A DNA stretch of 64,000 nucleotides from Herbaspirillum sp. GW103. Lineage in GTDB: Bacteria; Pseudomonadota; Gammaproteobacteria; Burkholderiales; Burkholderiaceae_D. Shown one piece after another: positions 55,289 through 64,000 of the stretch. The position numbers and the translations under genes were made by a program. Position 1 is the stretch's first letter. Each line of letters starts with the position of its first letter. The notes under the pieces were generated by a model. The model searched no databases and was not told the origin of the DNA. It saw only the letters and a list, made by a program, of their open reading frames with translations. The stretch lies in contig NZ_AJVC01000002.1 of NCBI RefSeq assembly GCF_000261365.1, positions 310,001 through 374,000 on the forward strand. The letters run 5' to 3'.

Positions 55289-56333
55289 CATTGCCATCAT
55301 CAGCGACGCCGGAGAGCCGCAAGTCAACGGCGTCGTCAACACCTTGCGCTCCACCGTGCGCTGCCTGCGCGGTTTCGGCCATGAAGTGCTGCTGCTCTCG
55401 CCGCGCGACTTCCGCACCTTCGCCTGCCCGACCTATCCGGAAATCCGCCTGGCCTACAAGCCCTATGCCCGCATCGCGGCGGCGCTCGAATCCTTCCAGC
55501 CGGACTGCATCCACATTGCCACCGAAGGGCCGATGGGACTGGCGGCGCGGCGCTACTGCGTGCGCCACAAGCTCAGTTTCACCACCGCCTATCACACCCG
55601 TTTCCCGGAATACCTGGCCGCGCGCAAGCTGCTGCCCAAGGCCATCACCTATGGCCTGCTGCGCTGGTTCCATGGGCGTTCCGAAGCCATCATGGTGCCG
55701 ACACCGGCCATGAAGACGGCGCTGGAAGAAGAGGGTTTCCGCAACGTTGTCCTGTGGGGGAGGGGTGTGGATACCAGCCACTTCCGTCCGGCCTCGGAAG
55801 ACCATGCCTGCATCAAACGCCCGCTGTTTCTGTACGTCGGCCGGGTAGCGGTGGAAAAGAACATCGAAGCCTTCCTCAAGCTGGACCTGCCCGGCACCAA
55901 GTGGGTGGTCGGCGACGGCCCGCAACTGGAAGACCTGACGGCACGCTATCCGGAAGTGCGCTTCCTGGGCGCCAAGGGGCATGATGAATTGCCGGCCTAT
56001 TACAACTGCGCCGACGTCTTCGTCTTCCCCAGCAAGACCGATACCTTCGGCCTGGTGCTGCTGGAAGCCATGGCCTGTGGCATCCCGGTGGCGGCCTATC
56101 CTGTCGAAGGGCCCATCGATGTGGTCGACAACGGTGTCTCCGGTGTGCTGCGCCACGATCTCCATCAAGCCTGCCTGCAAGCCCTGAAGCTGGACCATGA
56201 AGCCGTGCGCGCCCATGCGGCGACGCGCTCCTGGGAGTCCGCGACCCAACAGTTCCTGCAGCATCTGCACCTGGCGCACCGCAGTGCGCCGGACCAGGCC
56301 GCCACCATCAAGCCGCTGCGCGAGAGCCGCTGA
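55284..56333 (+). CDS. Family 4 glycosyltransferase (GT-B retaining)
   Basis: 349 residues. N-terminal MRIAIISDAGEPQVNGVVNT and CIHIATEGPMGLAARRYC, then the donor-binding LFLYVGRVAVEKNIEAFLKL and the E-x7-E region FVFPSKTDTFGLVLLEAMAC with GIPVAAYPVEGP. These match the GT4 lipid glycosyltransferases (SqdX/MgtA/PimB-like). With the acyltransferase and phosphatase it probably glycosylates a membrane lipid. No ribosome-binding site; the start lies in a GTTTATAT repeat 50 bases after the previous stop. Confidence 0.87.
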   Translation: MRIAIISDAGEPQVNGVVNTLRSTVRCLRGFGHEVLLLSPRDFRTFACPTYPEIRLAYKPYARIAAALESFQPDCIHIATEGPMGLAARRYCVRHKLSFTTAYHTRFPEYLAARKLLPKAITYGLLRWFHGRSEAIMVPTPAMKTALEEEGFRNVVLWGRGVDTSHFRPASEDHACIKRPLFLYVGRVAVEKNIEAFLKLDLPGTKWVVGDGPQLEDLTARYPEVRFLGAKGHDELPAYYNCADVFVFPSKTDTFGLVLLEAMACGIPVAAYPVEGPIDVVDNGVSGVLRHDLHQACLQALKLDHEAVRAHAATRSWESATQQFLQHLHLAHRSAPDQAATIKPLRESR

Positions 56334-56568
56334 TCCCTGGCGCAGACGCGGCCGCCCCAGGGCGGTTGCGTGTGCTGTCGACTCCTGATCTTCTCCTTTT
56401 TGTCCTGCGTTTTCCTGCCGTCCGGCGTCGTCGCTGGCCAGCTGGCAGCGCATGGTTCGCATCGTTGGAACGGTTTTTGCTCGACCTAAAAAGTCACGTG
56501 TACAGGTGGATTTACAGTGACGACGCCGAGGCATCGAGCAGACGAAAACAAACGAACAGGAGGGGGAT

Positions 56569-58506
56569 ATGAGGACATTGCTTGCCAATCTGAAACTGTG
56601 GCAGAAGTTTGCCTTGCTGGGCGGTCTGGGCATGTTGCTCTTTGGCGTGCCCACCGCTTTGTATCTACAGAGCAGCGAACGGGTGATCCGCTTCAAGCAG
56701 GAAGAGATCGCGGGTGTGCAGCCCATCCAGCGCCTGTTGCGCAGCCTGCAACTGCTGCAGCAGCATCGCGGCATGTCCGCCGTAGTGCTCAACGGTGCGC
56801 AGCAGACCGAAGCGGCGCGCCAGGCCAAGGCAGGGGAAGTCGACCAGGCCCTGCAGGCGCTGTTGCCGGACCTGCAGGGCTTGCAGCAGTCCGATCCGGC
56901 AGCCGTGACGCTGTTCATGGCGCAGCGCGATGCCTGGGTCAAGGTGCGCGATGCGGTGGCCGCCCGGCAACTGACGGCGCCCCGCAGTTTTGCCGCCCAT
57001 AGTGCAGTGATCATGGCCTTGTTCGATCTCAACGATCGCATGCTCGATCATTATCGCTACACCGTCGATCCTGATTTCGACAGTACCCAGCTCATCAATG
57101 CGGCCTTCATCGCCATGCCGGGCGTGACCGAGGATCTGGGCCGCGCCCGTGCGCGCGGCGCCACCCTGTTGCTGAAGAAGGAAGTCCGTCGCGAGGACCG
57201 TCTGGAACTGGTGGCCCTGCTGGAGCGCGCCCAGGATCGCCTGGACATGGCCCGCAAGGCCTTCGCCAAAGCCGTCATCGCCAGTCCGTCACTGGAGGCG
57301 CAACTGGGCAGCAGCATGGCCAGCGCCGGTCAGCTGGGTCAGGAGGTCATCAAGCTGGCGCGCGAGCAGGTACTGCTGCCGCAGGAGCCGGGCTATGACG
57401 CGCAGACGTATTTCCAGCGCTTTACCTAGGCCATCGACGTGCAATTCAAGACCATCGCGGAGGTCACGGCAGTACTGGCGACCCGGCTGGACCAACAGAA
57501 CGCTGCCCTGCGCCGCGAGCAACTCACGGTGCTGGCCGCCATCCTCCTGCTGGCGTTGCTGGCGGCCTGGCTGGGCGTGCTGATCACACGCTCGGTCACC
57601 CGGCCGCTGCAAGCCTCGGTGGCGCTGGCCGGGCGGGTGGCCAGTTACGACCTGACCGCTCGCAGCCCGGTGCAGGGCCGCGACGAATCGGCGCAATTGC
57701 TGGGCTCGCTCAATGCCATGACCCGCAGTCTGGGCGGCATCGTCATGCAGGTGCGCAGCAGTGTTGAGCTGATGCAGCATGCCAGCGGCGAGATCGCCCT
57801 GGGCAATGCCGATCTCTCGCGCCGGACCGAAGCCCAGGCCTCCAACCTGGAGGAAACCGCCAGCGCCATGGAGCAGCTCACCTCGACAGTCCAGAACAAT
57901 GCCGAGAACGCCCGCCAGGCCGACCAGCTGGCCGGTTCCGCCGCACGACTGGCCGAGCAGGGCGGTATCGTGGTCGATGGTGTGGTCACCACCATGACGC
58001 AGATCCGGGAGAGTTCGCGGCGCATCGTCGAGATCATCGGCGTGATCGACGGCATTGCCTTCCAGACCAATATCCTCGCGCTCAACGCCGCAGTGGAAGC
58101 GGCCCGCGCCGGTGAGCAGGGCCGCGGTTTTGCGGTGGTGGCCTCCGAAGTCCGCTCGCTGGCGCAACGCAGTGCGGCCGCCGCCAAGGAAATCAAGGAA
58201 CTCATCGGTGATTCGGTCCAGAAGGTCGATGCCGGTGGCCGACTGGTCGACCAGGCCGGTGCCACCATGGGCGATATCGTCGGATCGGTGCGGCAGGTGG
58301 CAGGCATCATGAGCGAGATCACCCAGGCCAGCCAGGAGCAGAGCAACGGGATCACCCAGATCTCGGATGCCATCGCCCAGATGGAAGCCATTACCCAGCA
58401 GAATGCCGCCCTGGTGGAGCAGGCTGCGGCCGCTTCGGAAAGCCTGCAGCAACAGGCCGGGGTGCTGCGCGAGGCGATGGCGGTGTTCCGCACCGAAGGG
58501 GCATGA
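56569..58506 (+). pseudogene. Methyl-accepting chemotaxis protein interrupted by an in-frame amber codon
   Basis: One reading frame of 645 codons is broken by a single TAG at 57427-57429 (after YFQRFT); the frame then continues with [13 protein letters not shown] with no shift. The N-terminal half has a membrane span (FALLGGLGMLLFGVPTALYL), then an all-helical, NIT-like sensor. The downstream half has a second span ([20 protein letters not shown]), HAMP and a complete signalling hairpin. Neither half alone makes a normal receptor. No C-terminal CheR-binding pentapeptide (ends FRTEGA). Either a recent nonsense mutation, a suppressed codon or a sequencing error. Confidence 0.8.
57439..58506 (+). 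CDS. Possible separately translated C-terminal half of the broken chemoreceptor
   Basis: From GTG 57439, nine bases after the amber codon, 355 residues would give one membrane span (about 26-50), HAMP and the methyl-accepting domain, including the conserved hairpin tip [20 protein letters not shown] and [20 protein letters not shown]. Translation restart here would yield a sensorless membrane-anchored signalling domain. There is no good ribosome-binding site, so this is listed only as the alternative reading of the pseudogene. Confidence 0.5.
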   Translation: MQFKTIAEVTAVLATRLDQQNAALRREQLTVLAAILLLALLAAWLGVLITRSVTRPLQASVALAGRVASYDLTARSPVQGRDESAQLLGSLNAMTRSLGGIVMQVRSSVELMQHASGEIALGNADLSRRTEAQASNLEETASAMEQLTSTVQNNAENARQADQLAGSAARLAEQGGIVVDGVVTTMTQIRESSRRIVEIIGVIDGIAFQTNILALNAAVEAARAGEQGRGFAVVASEVRSLAQRSAAAAKEIKELIGDSVQKVDAGGRLVDQAGATMGDIVGSVRQVAGIMSEITQASQEQSNGITQISDAIAQMEAITQQNAALVEQAAAASESLQQQAGVLREAMAVFRTEGA

Positions 58507-58825
58507 CCGGCTGAAGACAAGGGTTCTCTGGTATTTTCTTTAACTATGCAAAACAAACATGCCGACATGCTCACAAAGCATTGGCATGCCGACCAGCGCC
58601 TCTTCTAAGATGCGCCACGCTCGCGTGCGCCTGTTGCCGCGTCCATGACAAAAAGACCATGAGGGACCATGCCTGCTCCGCCGTATGCGGCAGGGCAGGC
58701 ATGAATCATGCTCCTGCGTGAGCGCAAGAACACGCAATTAAAAAGAGCAACGTGCGCGGTGCCTCTGTGCCCGTGCCGACATCTGCAGCATTGTCGACGT
58801 TTGCGTTACCAGGAAGAGAGCATCC
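58507..58825. other. Intergenic region with leader hairpin before the second chemoreceptor
   Basis: 319 bases without a gene. Two ATGCCGAC direct repeats lie near 58560-58595, and a strong hairpin CATGCCTGC (58668-58676)/GCAGGCATG (58695-58703), with an inner CCGC/GCGG stem, precedes the downstream gene by about 120 bases. No flagellar sigma-28 promoter consensus was found. Confidence 0.5.
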
Positions 58826-60562
58826 ATGATCCAACATCTCAAGATCGGCAGTCGCCTGGCCTTCGGCTTCTGCCTCATCCTGCTGCTGGCCACCGCCATC
58901 CTGCTGATCGGTCTGTGGCGCATGGCCGAGCTGGAAAACAGCAGCGAATACGTGATTGACCAGAAGGTCAGCGCCATGACCGCCGCCATGAACATGCGCG
59001 AGGCCGGCAGCCAGCTGGCCCTGGCTCTGCGCAAGGTGGTCACGCCCACCGACGCCGCCGAGGGCAAGGCCGAGGATGCCCACCTGGGGCAGATTCTGAA
59101 GGCCTATGCCGGTTATGAACAGCAGATCACCGCGCTCTCTACCGAGGGGCAGGGCAAGTCATTGCTGGCGGCCACCAATGACCAGAGCAAGAAGCTGTTC
59201 CCGCTGGTCGAGCAGATCCGCCAGCAGGTGGCCAGCAACAATTACTTCGATGCCGCCCAGCAGTTGAAGAGTGATTTCCTGCCTGCCCACGACAAGTGGA
59301 TGGCCAGCGTGGCCGCGCTGGCCGCGTTCCAGCAGGAGGACATGAAGCAGGCCCACGCCGAGGCCAAGGACAGCTATCGCAAGGCCCAGATCGGCATGCT
59401 GGCCATGGGAGGGCTGACGCTGGCGCTGGGTTTCTTCCTCACCTTCGTCATCACGCGCTCCATCGTCAATCCGCTCAAGCGTGCCGGACAGATTGCGGAA
59501 ACGATTTCCCGTGGCGACCTGAGTCACGACTTCCACGACCGGGGCCGCGATGAAGCCGCGCAACTGGTCAATGCCCTGGATGCCATGCAGGGCAATCTGG
59601 CCAGCACGCTCAACGAGGTCAAGGAAAGCGCAGCCGTCATCGCCGTGGCTTCGCATGAAATCGCGCGCGGCAACGTCGATCTTTCCAACCGCACCGAGTC
59701 GCAGGCCTCCAGCCTGGAAGAAACCGCCAGCTCGATGGAGCAGCTCACCTCCACCGTGCAGCAGAACGCCGCCAACGCGCAGCAGGCCAACCAGCTGGTG
59801 CTGTCGGCCTCGGACTACGCTACCAAGGGCGGCCGCGTGGTGGGCGATGTGGTGGCCACCATGGGATCGATCAAGGAAAGCTCGGGCAAGATCGTCGACA
59901 TCATCGGTGTCATCGATGGCATCGCCTTCCAGACCAACATCCTGGCCTTGAATGCCGCCGTCGAAGCCGCGCGGGCGGGCGAGCAGGGCCGCGGTTTTGC
60001 GGTGGTGGCCTCCGAAGTGCGCGGGCTGGCCCAGCGCAGTGCCGCCGCCGCCAAGGAAATCAAACAACTCATCAGTGACTCGGTGGACAAGGTCGATGCC
60101 GGCGGCAAGCTGGTCGACGAAGCCGGCGCCACCATGAGCGAGATCGTGGCCTCGGTCAAGCACGTGGCCGACATCATGGGCGAGATCACGGCCGCCAGCC
60201 AGGAGCAGAGTGCCGGCATCGCCGAGGTCAACAACGCCATCGCCCAGATCGACGAGATCACCCAGCAGAATGCCGCCCTGGTCGAGCAGGCCGCCGCCGC
60301 CGCCGAAAGTCTGCAGGAGCAATCCGATGTGCTGGCCCGTGCGGTGGGCGTGTTCAGGCTGAAGACGGCGCAGCAGGTGCCACCGCAGAAGTCGGCGTTC
60401 GTACCGACCATGAGCAGTCCGCCAACGACACGCACCGTCAACCCGGCACCGGCGGTGAGCGCGGCGAAGAGTCCGCCGGTGGCTGCTCTGCCGGCTGCGG
60501 CGAGCTCGGCCAAACGCAAGCCTGCCGCCGTGACGCGGGATGATGATTTCGAGGAATTCTGA
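58826..60562 (+). CDS. Methyl-accepting chemotaxis protein (four-helix-bundle sensor)
   Basis: 578 residues. First span [20 protein letters not shown], periplasmic 4HB_MCP-type helical sensor (about 35-190), second span [24 protein letters not shown], and signalling domain with [20 protein letters not shown] proline/alanine linker ends DDDFEEF, similar to the CheR/CheB docking pentapeptide but with Phe in place of Trp. The ligand is unknown. The gene sits between the broken receptor and another intact one. Confidence 0.93.
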   Translation: MIQHLKIGSRLAFGFCLILLLATAILLIGLWRMAELENSSEYVIDQKVSAMTAAMNMREAGSQLALALRKVVTPTDAAEGKAEDAHLGQILKAYAGYEQQITALSTEGQGKSLLAATNDQSKKLFPLVEQIRQQVASNNYFDAAQQLKSDFLPAHDKWMASVAALAAFQQEDMKQAHAEAKDSYRKAQIGMLAMGGLTLALGFFLTFVITRSIVNPLKRAGQIAETISRGDLSHDFHDRGRDEAAQLVNALDAMQGNLASTLNEVKESAAVIAVASHEIARGNVDLSNRTESQASSLEETASSMEQLTSTVQQNAANAQQANQLVLSASDYATKGGRVVGDVVATMGSIKESSGKIVDIIGVIDGIAFQTNILALNAAVEAARAGEQGRGFAVVASEVRGLAQRSAAAAKEIKQLISDSVDKVDAGGKLVDEAGATMSEIVASVKHVADIMGEITAASQEQSAGIAEVNNAIAQIDEITQQNAALVEQAAAAAESLQEQSDVLARAVGVFRLKTAQQVPPQKSAFVPTMSSPPTTRTVNPAPAVSAAKSPPVAALPAAASSAKRKPAAVTRDDDFEEF

Positions 60563-60953
60563 TCGGCTGTGCGGTGGTCCGACTGTATTGGTCGGTGAAT
60601 TCATGATGTAACTTCAGTGAACCGTCAATCAACAAAAAATCAACAGAAATGCAGCTCAACGTGCAAGCGCCGCTACCCGTGAAGGTGGCGGCGCTTTTTT
60701 ATTTTCAGCGGGTGGCAAGCACGTTTCGTGAGAATTCAAGATAATTGCGAAGTTGCCGTAAAGCTATATCAAACGTTGCAGACGGATCGTTCCGGCAAGG
60801 GGCGGGCGGTCAACTGCAGCACCGGGGGGAAAGAGCGCGACGTCGCGCAAGGGGCCACACAGGCCCTGCGACGATCACGCCAGTTGCGCGCAGCCCGCTG
60901 CCCCCGGGGATCCGCAGAACGGCATCTTTCCCTTCATCCACCGGAACCAGTCC
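60563..60953. other. Intergenic region between the second and third chemoreceptors
   Basis: 391 bases. Contains the terminator at 60665-60702 and, after it, an AT-rich segment (about 60735-60775) that may be the promoter of the third receptor. Short plus-strand frames here are not supported. Confidence 0.5.
60665..60702 (+). terminator. Intrinsic terminator after the second chemoreceptor
   Basis: AAGCGCCGC (60665-60673) and GCGGCGCTT (60688-60696), extended by TACC/GGTG inside, followed by a T-run. Confidence 0.9.
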
Positions 60954-62714
60954 ATGTCCCTCAAGAACCTCTCGATCAAGGCGCAGCTTGCCATTGCCGT
61001 CCTTGTGCTTTCCCTCCTGCTGCTGGCGCTGGGCCTGTCGGGCCAGCTGGGCATGTCTGCGGCCGTGAGCATCAACCGCCAGCTTTCCGAAGAACGCATT
61101 CCCAAGACCGTTGCCGCCGACAATACCCTGATCTGGATCGGCCGCCAGCGTACCTCGCTGGACCAGGCCGCCATGACCAATGACCCCGCCTGGGCCGAGC
61201 GCATGATGGGCATGGATGCCAATGCGCGCAAGGAAGCCCTGCAGTGGTGGGGCAAGTACACCGCGCTGCCCCAGACCGAAGACGGCAAGGTGCTGGTCAA
61301 GAAGGTCTCCGACGGCATCGAGAAGACCGAACAGGAACTGGTTCGCTTCGCCGAGGTAATCAAGGGCGGTGACCGCCAGGCTATCGCCGACCAGGCGCGC
61401 AAGGTCGGCACCATTTATACCGTCATGCAGCTCGACGGCCAGGCCCTGAGCAAGTATGAGACCGAGCAGGCGGCCCAGAGCGTGGAATCGACCATGGCGC
61501 GCTTCGAAGCCTCGCGCCTGTTCTCCATCGTGGCCATCGTCGCCGGTCTGCTGCTGGCTTTCTTCAGCTGGTGGTCGCTGCGTCGTGCCATCGGCGAGCC
61601 GATGCAGCGCGCATTGCACCACTTCGATGCCATTGCCGGCGGCGACCTGACCCAGCCGGTGCATGTGCATTCGAAGAATGAAATGGGCCAGTTGCTGCAA
61701 GGCCTCTCACGCATGCAGGAGAGCCTCACGCGTACCGTGCGCGCCGTGCGCGGCGGCAGCGATGCGATTGCCACGGCCACCCGCGAGATCGCCTCGGGCA
61801 ACCTGGACCTGTCCGCGCGTACCGAGCAGCAGGCCGCCGCGCTGGAGGAAACCGCTTCCAGCATGGAAGAGCTGACCAGTACCGTGAAGCACAACGCCGA
61901 CAATGCCCGCCAGGCCACCACACTGGCGGTCAATGCTTCCACCATCGCCGCCGACGGCAATACCGTGGTGGGCCGCGTGGTGCAGACCATGGAAGAGATC
62001 CGCGAGAGTTCGGCACGCATCACCGACATCGTCAGCATCATCGACGGCATCGCCTTCCAGACCAATATCCTGGCCCTCAATGCGGCGGTGGAAGCCGCGC
62101 GCGCCGGTGAGCAGGGGCGCGGTTTTGCCGTGGTGGCCACCGAGGTGCGCGCGCTGGCGCAGCGCTCCTCCAGTGCCGCCAAGGAAATCAAGGAACTGAT
62201 CATGCACTCGGTGGAGCGCGTACAGGCGGGCTCCGAGCTGGTCGGCCAGGCCGGCGACACCATGAATGACGTGATCCAGGCGGTGCAGCGCGTGACCGAC
62301 ATCATGAGCGAGATCTCGGCAGCCTCCAACGAGCAGAGCGCCGGTATCGATCAGGTCTCGCGGGCGGTCACGCAGATGGATGAAGCGACCCAGCAGAATG
62401 CTGCCCTGGTGGAACAGGCCAGTGCCGCCGCCAAGTCGCTGGAACAACAGGCCCAGGCGCTGATGCAGGAAGTGGCGATCTTCCGTGTGGGGCAGGGCGA
62501 GACGGCGACTGTGCGGCCCCCGGTCCAGGCACAGCGCCCGGCGCCCAAGCCGGCTGCCACGCCAGTCAAGCCTGCGGCACCGGCGTCGTCGGCGGCGCCC
62601 AAGGTCGCCCCGGTGCTCAAGCGGGCGGCCTTGCCGCCGGTTGCGGACAACAAGGCCAAGCCAGCCTCACGCGTCCCGAGCGGGGGCGATGACGGCGACT
62701 GGGAAACCTTCTGA
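60954..62714 (+). CDS. Methyl-accepting chemotaxis protein with C-terminal CheR-binding pentapeptide
   Basis: 586 residues. First span [17 protein letters not shown], periplasmic helical Tar-like sensor with [14 protein letters not shown], second span [24 protein letters not shown] ([20 protein letters not shown]), and signalling domain with [20 protein letters not shown]. It ends in DGDWETF; the last five residues match the NWETF-type tether for CheR and CheB. So among the three adjacent receptor genes this is the only one with a canonical tether and may assist adaptation of the others. Confidence 0.94.
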   Translation: MSLKNLSIKAQLAIAVLVLSLLLLALGLSGQLGMSAAVSINRQLSEERIPKTVAADNTLIWIGRQRTSLDQAAMTNDPAWAERMMGMDANARKEALQWWGKYTALPQTEDGKVLVKKVSDGIEKTEQELVRFAEVIKGGDRQAIADQARKVGTIYTVMQLDGQALSKYETEQAAQSVESTMARFEASRLFSIVAIVAGLLLAFFSWWSLRRAIGEPMQRALHHFDAIAGGDLTQPVHVHSKNEMGQLLQGLSRMQESLTRTVRAVRGGSDAIATATREIASGNLDLSARTEQQAAALEETASSMEELTSTVKHNADNARQATTLAVNASTIAADGNTVVGRVVQTMEEIRESSARITDIVSIIDGIAFQTNILALNAAVEAARAGEQGRGFAVVATEVRALAQRSSSAAKEIKELIMHSVERVQAGSELVGQAGDTMNDVIQAVQRVTDIMSEISAASNEQSAGIDQVSRAVTQMDEATQQNAALVEQASAAAKSLEQQAQALMQEVAIFRVGQGETATVRPPVQAQRPAPKPAATPVKPAAPASSAAPKVAPVLKRAALPPVADNKAKPASRVPSGGDDGDWETF

Positions 62715-62759
62715 GGCCGTCCGTTTTTTTGCAATTCACTTCACCTCTCTGCATGAAGC

Positions 62760-62799
62760 ATCGCCGCAGCCCGCCTGGACGGGGTGCGGCGATTTTTTT
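62760..62799 (+). terminator. Intrinsic terminator after the chemoreceptor genes
   Basis: ATCGCCGCA (62760-62768) and TGCGGCGAT (62785-62793), with further G-C pairs inside, followed by seven T residues. Confidence 0.92.
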
Positions 62800-62847
62800 G
62801 TTCACTTTGGGGCTATGGCGGCTTGATCCAGCCATCCGGTGCGGCTT

Positions 62848-63327
62848 TCAACGGGGAGGATGCTTGCCGGGACTGTTCAGCAATTCGGGTGCGACCACGG
62901 CCTTGAGATAGTTGGTGGTGATATCTCCACGCTCGCGCTGGGCGATCCACCATACATTGCCCTTGCGCAGGGACCACTCCTGTGGCTGGCCCGAGATCAG
63001 GCGCGCGGCCACCTGTCCCAGCGTCGGCTGGTGGCCCACGATGAGCACCGGTTCGCGGCTGTCGGGCCAGTTGGCCGCGCGCAGCAGGTCGTCGGCGCTC
63101 ATGTTGGGGGCCAGGTCGGCCACCACCTTGTACTTGCGTTTCAAGGCTTCCACCGTCTGCAGGGTACGCGTGGCCGGACTGACCAGGATGCGGCAGCTTT
63201 CGGGCAGGTTGCGGTCCAGCCATTCGGCCATCTTGGCGGCCTGCTTGTGACCCTTGGGGGTCAGGGCGCGGCCCTCGTCGGGCTCACCCAGCTCGGCCTC
63301 GGCATGACGCCACAGAATCAGGTCCAT
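62848..63327 (-). CDS. sixA: Phosphohistidine phosphatase SixA
   Basis: 159 residues of the histidine phosphatase superfamily. The catalytic RHG-type motif is ILWRHAEAELG at the N-terminus, the second Arg is in PATRTLQTVEAL, and the second catalytic His in VLIVGHQPTLGQVAARL. SixA dephosphorylates phosphohistidine on Hpt-domain or PTS proteins. Lies 41 bases downstream of ppk1 on the same strand, a neighbourhood often seen in betaproteobacteria. Confidence 0.92.
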   Translation of the reverse strand: MDLILWRHAEAELGEPDEGRALTPKGHKQAAKMAEWLDRNLPESCRILVSPATRTLQTVEALKRKYKVVADLAPNMSADDLLRAANWPDSREPVLIVGHQPTLGQVAARLISGQPQEWSLRKGNVWWIAQRERGDITTNYLKAVVAPELLNSPGKHPPR

Positions 63328-63368
63328 CTCAGCTCCTTGAGGAAATCAGCAGGCGGCCACCGGCAGCA

Positions 63369-64000
63369 TCACACAGGTTCTTCCGGTGGTGTCGCCGGAA
63401 TGCCCAGCGTGGTCATCAGGTGCTGCTGGGCGTTGAAACACTGCTGCTTGTTGCGCGCTTTCTTGAGGGTGTAGACACCGTTGACGTCAAGGTGCCAGGC
63501 GTGGGTGTTGTCCTTCAGGTAGGGATTGAGTCCTTCGTTGATCACGCGCTTCTTGAGGACCTTGTCCAGCACCGGGAAGGCGACTTCGATGCGGCGGAAC
63601 AGATTGCGGTTCATCCAGTCCGCGCTGGCCAGGTAGACATCGTGCTTGAGGTCGTTGCGGAAGTAATAGATACGCGAGTGTTCCAGATAGCGCCCGATGA
63701 TGGAACGCACCTTGATGTTTTCCGACAGCCCCGGCACGCCCGGACGCAGCGCGCAGGCACCACGCACGATCAGGTCGATCTTGACGCCGTCGGCCGAGGC
63801 CGCATAGAGCGCGCGGATCACGGATTCATCCAGCAGCGCATTCATCTTGGCAATGATGCGGGCAGGTCGTCCCTCGCGGGCGATCTGGCTCTCGTTGCGG
63901 ATGGCACGGATGATTTCCTTCTGCAGCGAGAACGGCGCCAGCCACAGGTGCACGAGATTGCGCGGCTTGGTCAGGCTGGTGAGATGGATGAAGACTTCGT
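63369..64000 (-). CDS. ppk: Polyphosphate kinase 1, C-terminal part (partial)
   Basis: The gene continues past the window end; about 210 C-terminal residues are visible, beginning EVFIHLTSLTKPRNLVHLWL. Signatures of PPK1: LQKEIIRAIRNESQIAREGR, ARIIAKMNALLDESVIRALY, VRGACALRPGVPG, and GRYLEHSRIYYFRND with a conserved active-site His. PPK1 makes polyphosphate from ATP. The C-terminal 40 residues (KARNKQQCFNAQQHLM) are an ordinary tail. Confidence 0.93.
   Translation of the reverse strand, partial: EVFIHLTSLTKPRNLVHLWLAPFSLQKEIIRAIRNESQIAREGRPARIIAKMNALLDESVIRALYAASADGVKIDLIVRGACALRPGVPGLSENIKVRSIIGRYLEHSRIYYFRNDLKHDVYLASADWMNRNLFRRIEVAFPVLDKVLKKRVINEGLNPYLKDNTHAWHLDVNGVYTLKKARNKQQCFNAQQHLMTTLGIPATPPEEPV

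Noticed and set aside
57427-57429. TAG as pyrrolysine or programmed read-through codon
   Set aside because: Bacterial pyrrolysine use is confined to specific methylamine enzymes, and no read-through element is visible; a plain nonsense mutation or sequence error is simpler.
56569-60953. Flagellar sigma-28 promoters upstream of the chemoreceptors
   Set aside because: I looked for TAAA-N15-GCCGATAA-like elements before all three genes and found no convincing match.

Overview
The window reads as chromosomal DNA of a high-GC betaproteobacterium of the Oxalobacteraceae, most like Herbaspirillum. The evidence is the gene content and order: ybgC-tolQRAB-pal-cpoB, glyA-nrdR, zapB-like/zapA followed by 6S RNA, queA-tgt, yajC-secDF, an L-lactate dehydrogenase, katG, 3-hydroxybutyrate dehydrogenase, a GNAT/LpxH-like/GT4 lipid triad, three chemoreceptors and sixA-ppk1. 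The species is inferred from gene content only; no search was run.

Layout. 1-1350: end of a GntR-type regulator and lldD. 1657-17834: an accessory carbohydrate island of visibly lower GC. Its core is a tightly packed run of 14 plus-strand genes (3086-16255), flanked by a minus-strand GT-B-like glycosyltransferase and a minus-strand SDR-FkbM fusion. The core encodes two SDR sugar enzymes, a GmhA-like isomerase, two DegT-type aminotransferases, a split transketolase, a HAD phosphatase-like protein, an APH-like kinase, a methyltransferase, a zinc-type dehydrogenase, a PhyH-type dioxygenase, an HddC-like nucleotidyltransferase and a nucleotidyltransferase-PfkB fusion in the reverse of HldE order. 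I infer a route to an unusual nucleotide-activated, aminated and possibly chain-extended or heptose-type sugar. It has no polymerase or flippase. The island ends at a strong terminator and a tRNA-Lys gene with a consensus promoter.

18405-23766: the Tol-Pal envelope operon (minus strand). 23954-31488: ydfG-like SDR, glyA with a long structured leader, nrdR, 6S RNA, zapA and its coiled-coil partner, the tRNA acp3U enzyme gene, and recG behind a full LexA-box match. 31661-33836: queA-tgt. 33870-41451: a block that separates tgt from yajC. It holds a four-gene overlapping signalling operon (hybrid kinase, RpfG-like HD-GYP response regulator, HDOD protein, PAS histidine kinase), a small exported protein and chrA. 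41706-46111: yajC-secD-secF and tcdA.

46132-53080: an EamA exporter, a DUF4337 membrane protein, katG, an orphan PhnZ-like HD oxygenase convergent with an AraC regulator, and bdhA. 53579-56333: an overlapping acyltransferase/phosphatase pair plus a GT4 glycosyltransferase, probably making a membrane lipid. 56569-62714: three chemoreceptor genes in tandem, the first broken by one in-frame amber codon. 62848-64000: sixA and the 3' part of ppk1.

The most interesting items are the island's sugar pathway, the LexA box on recG, the orphan PhnZ-like oxygenase, the RpfG-type operon inserted in the tgt/yajC neighbourhood, and the amber-interrupted chemoreceptor.
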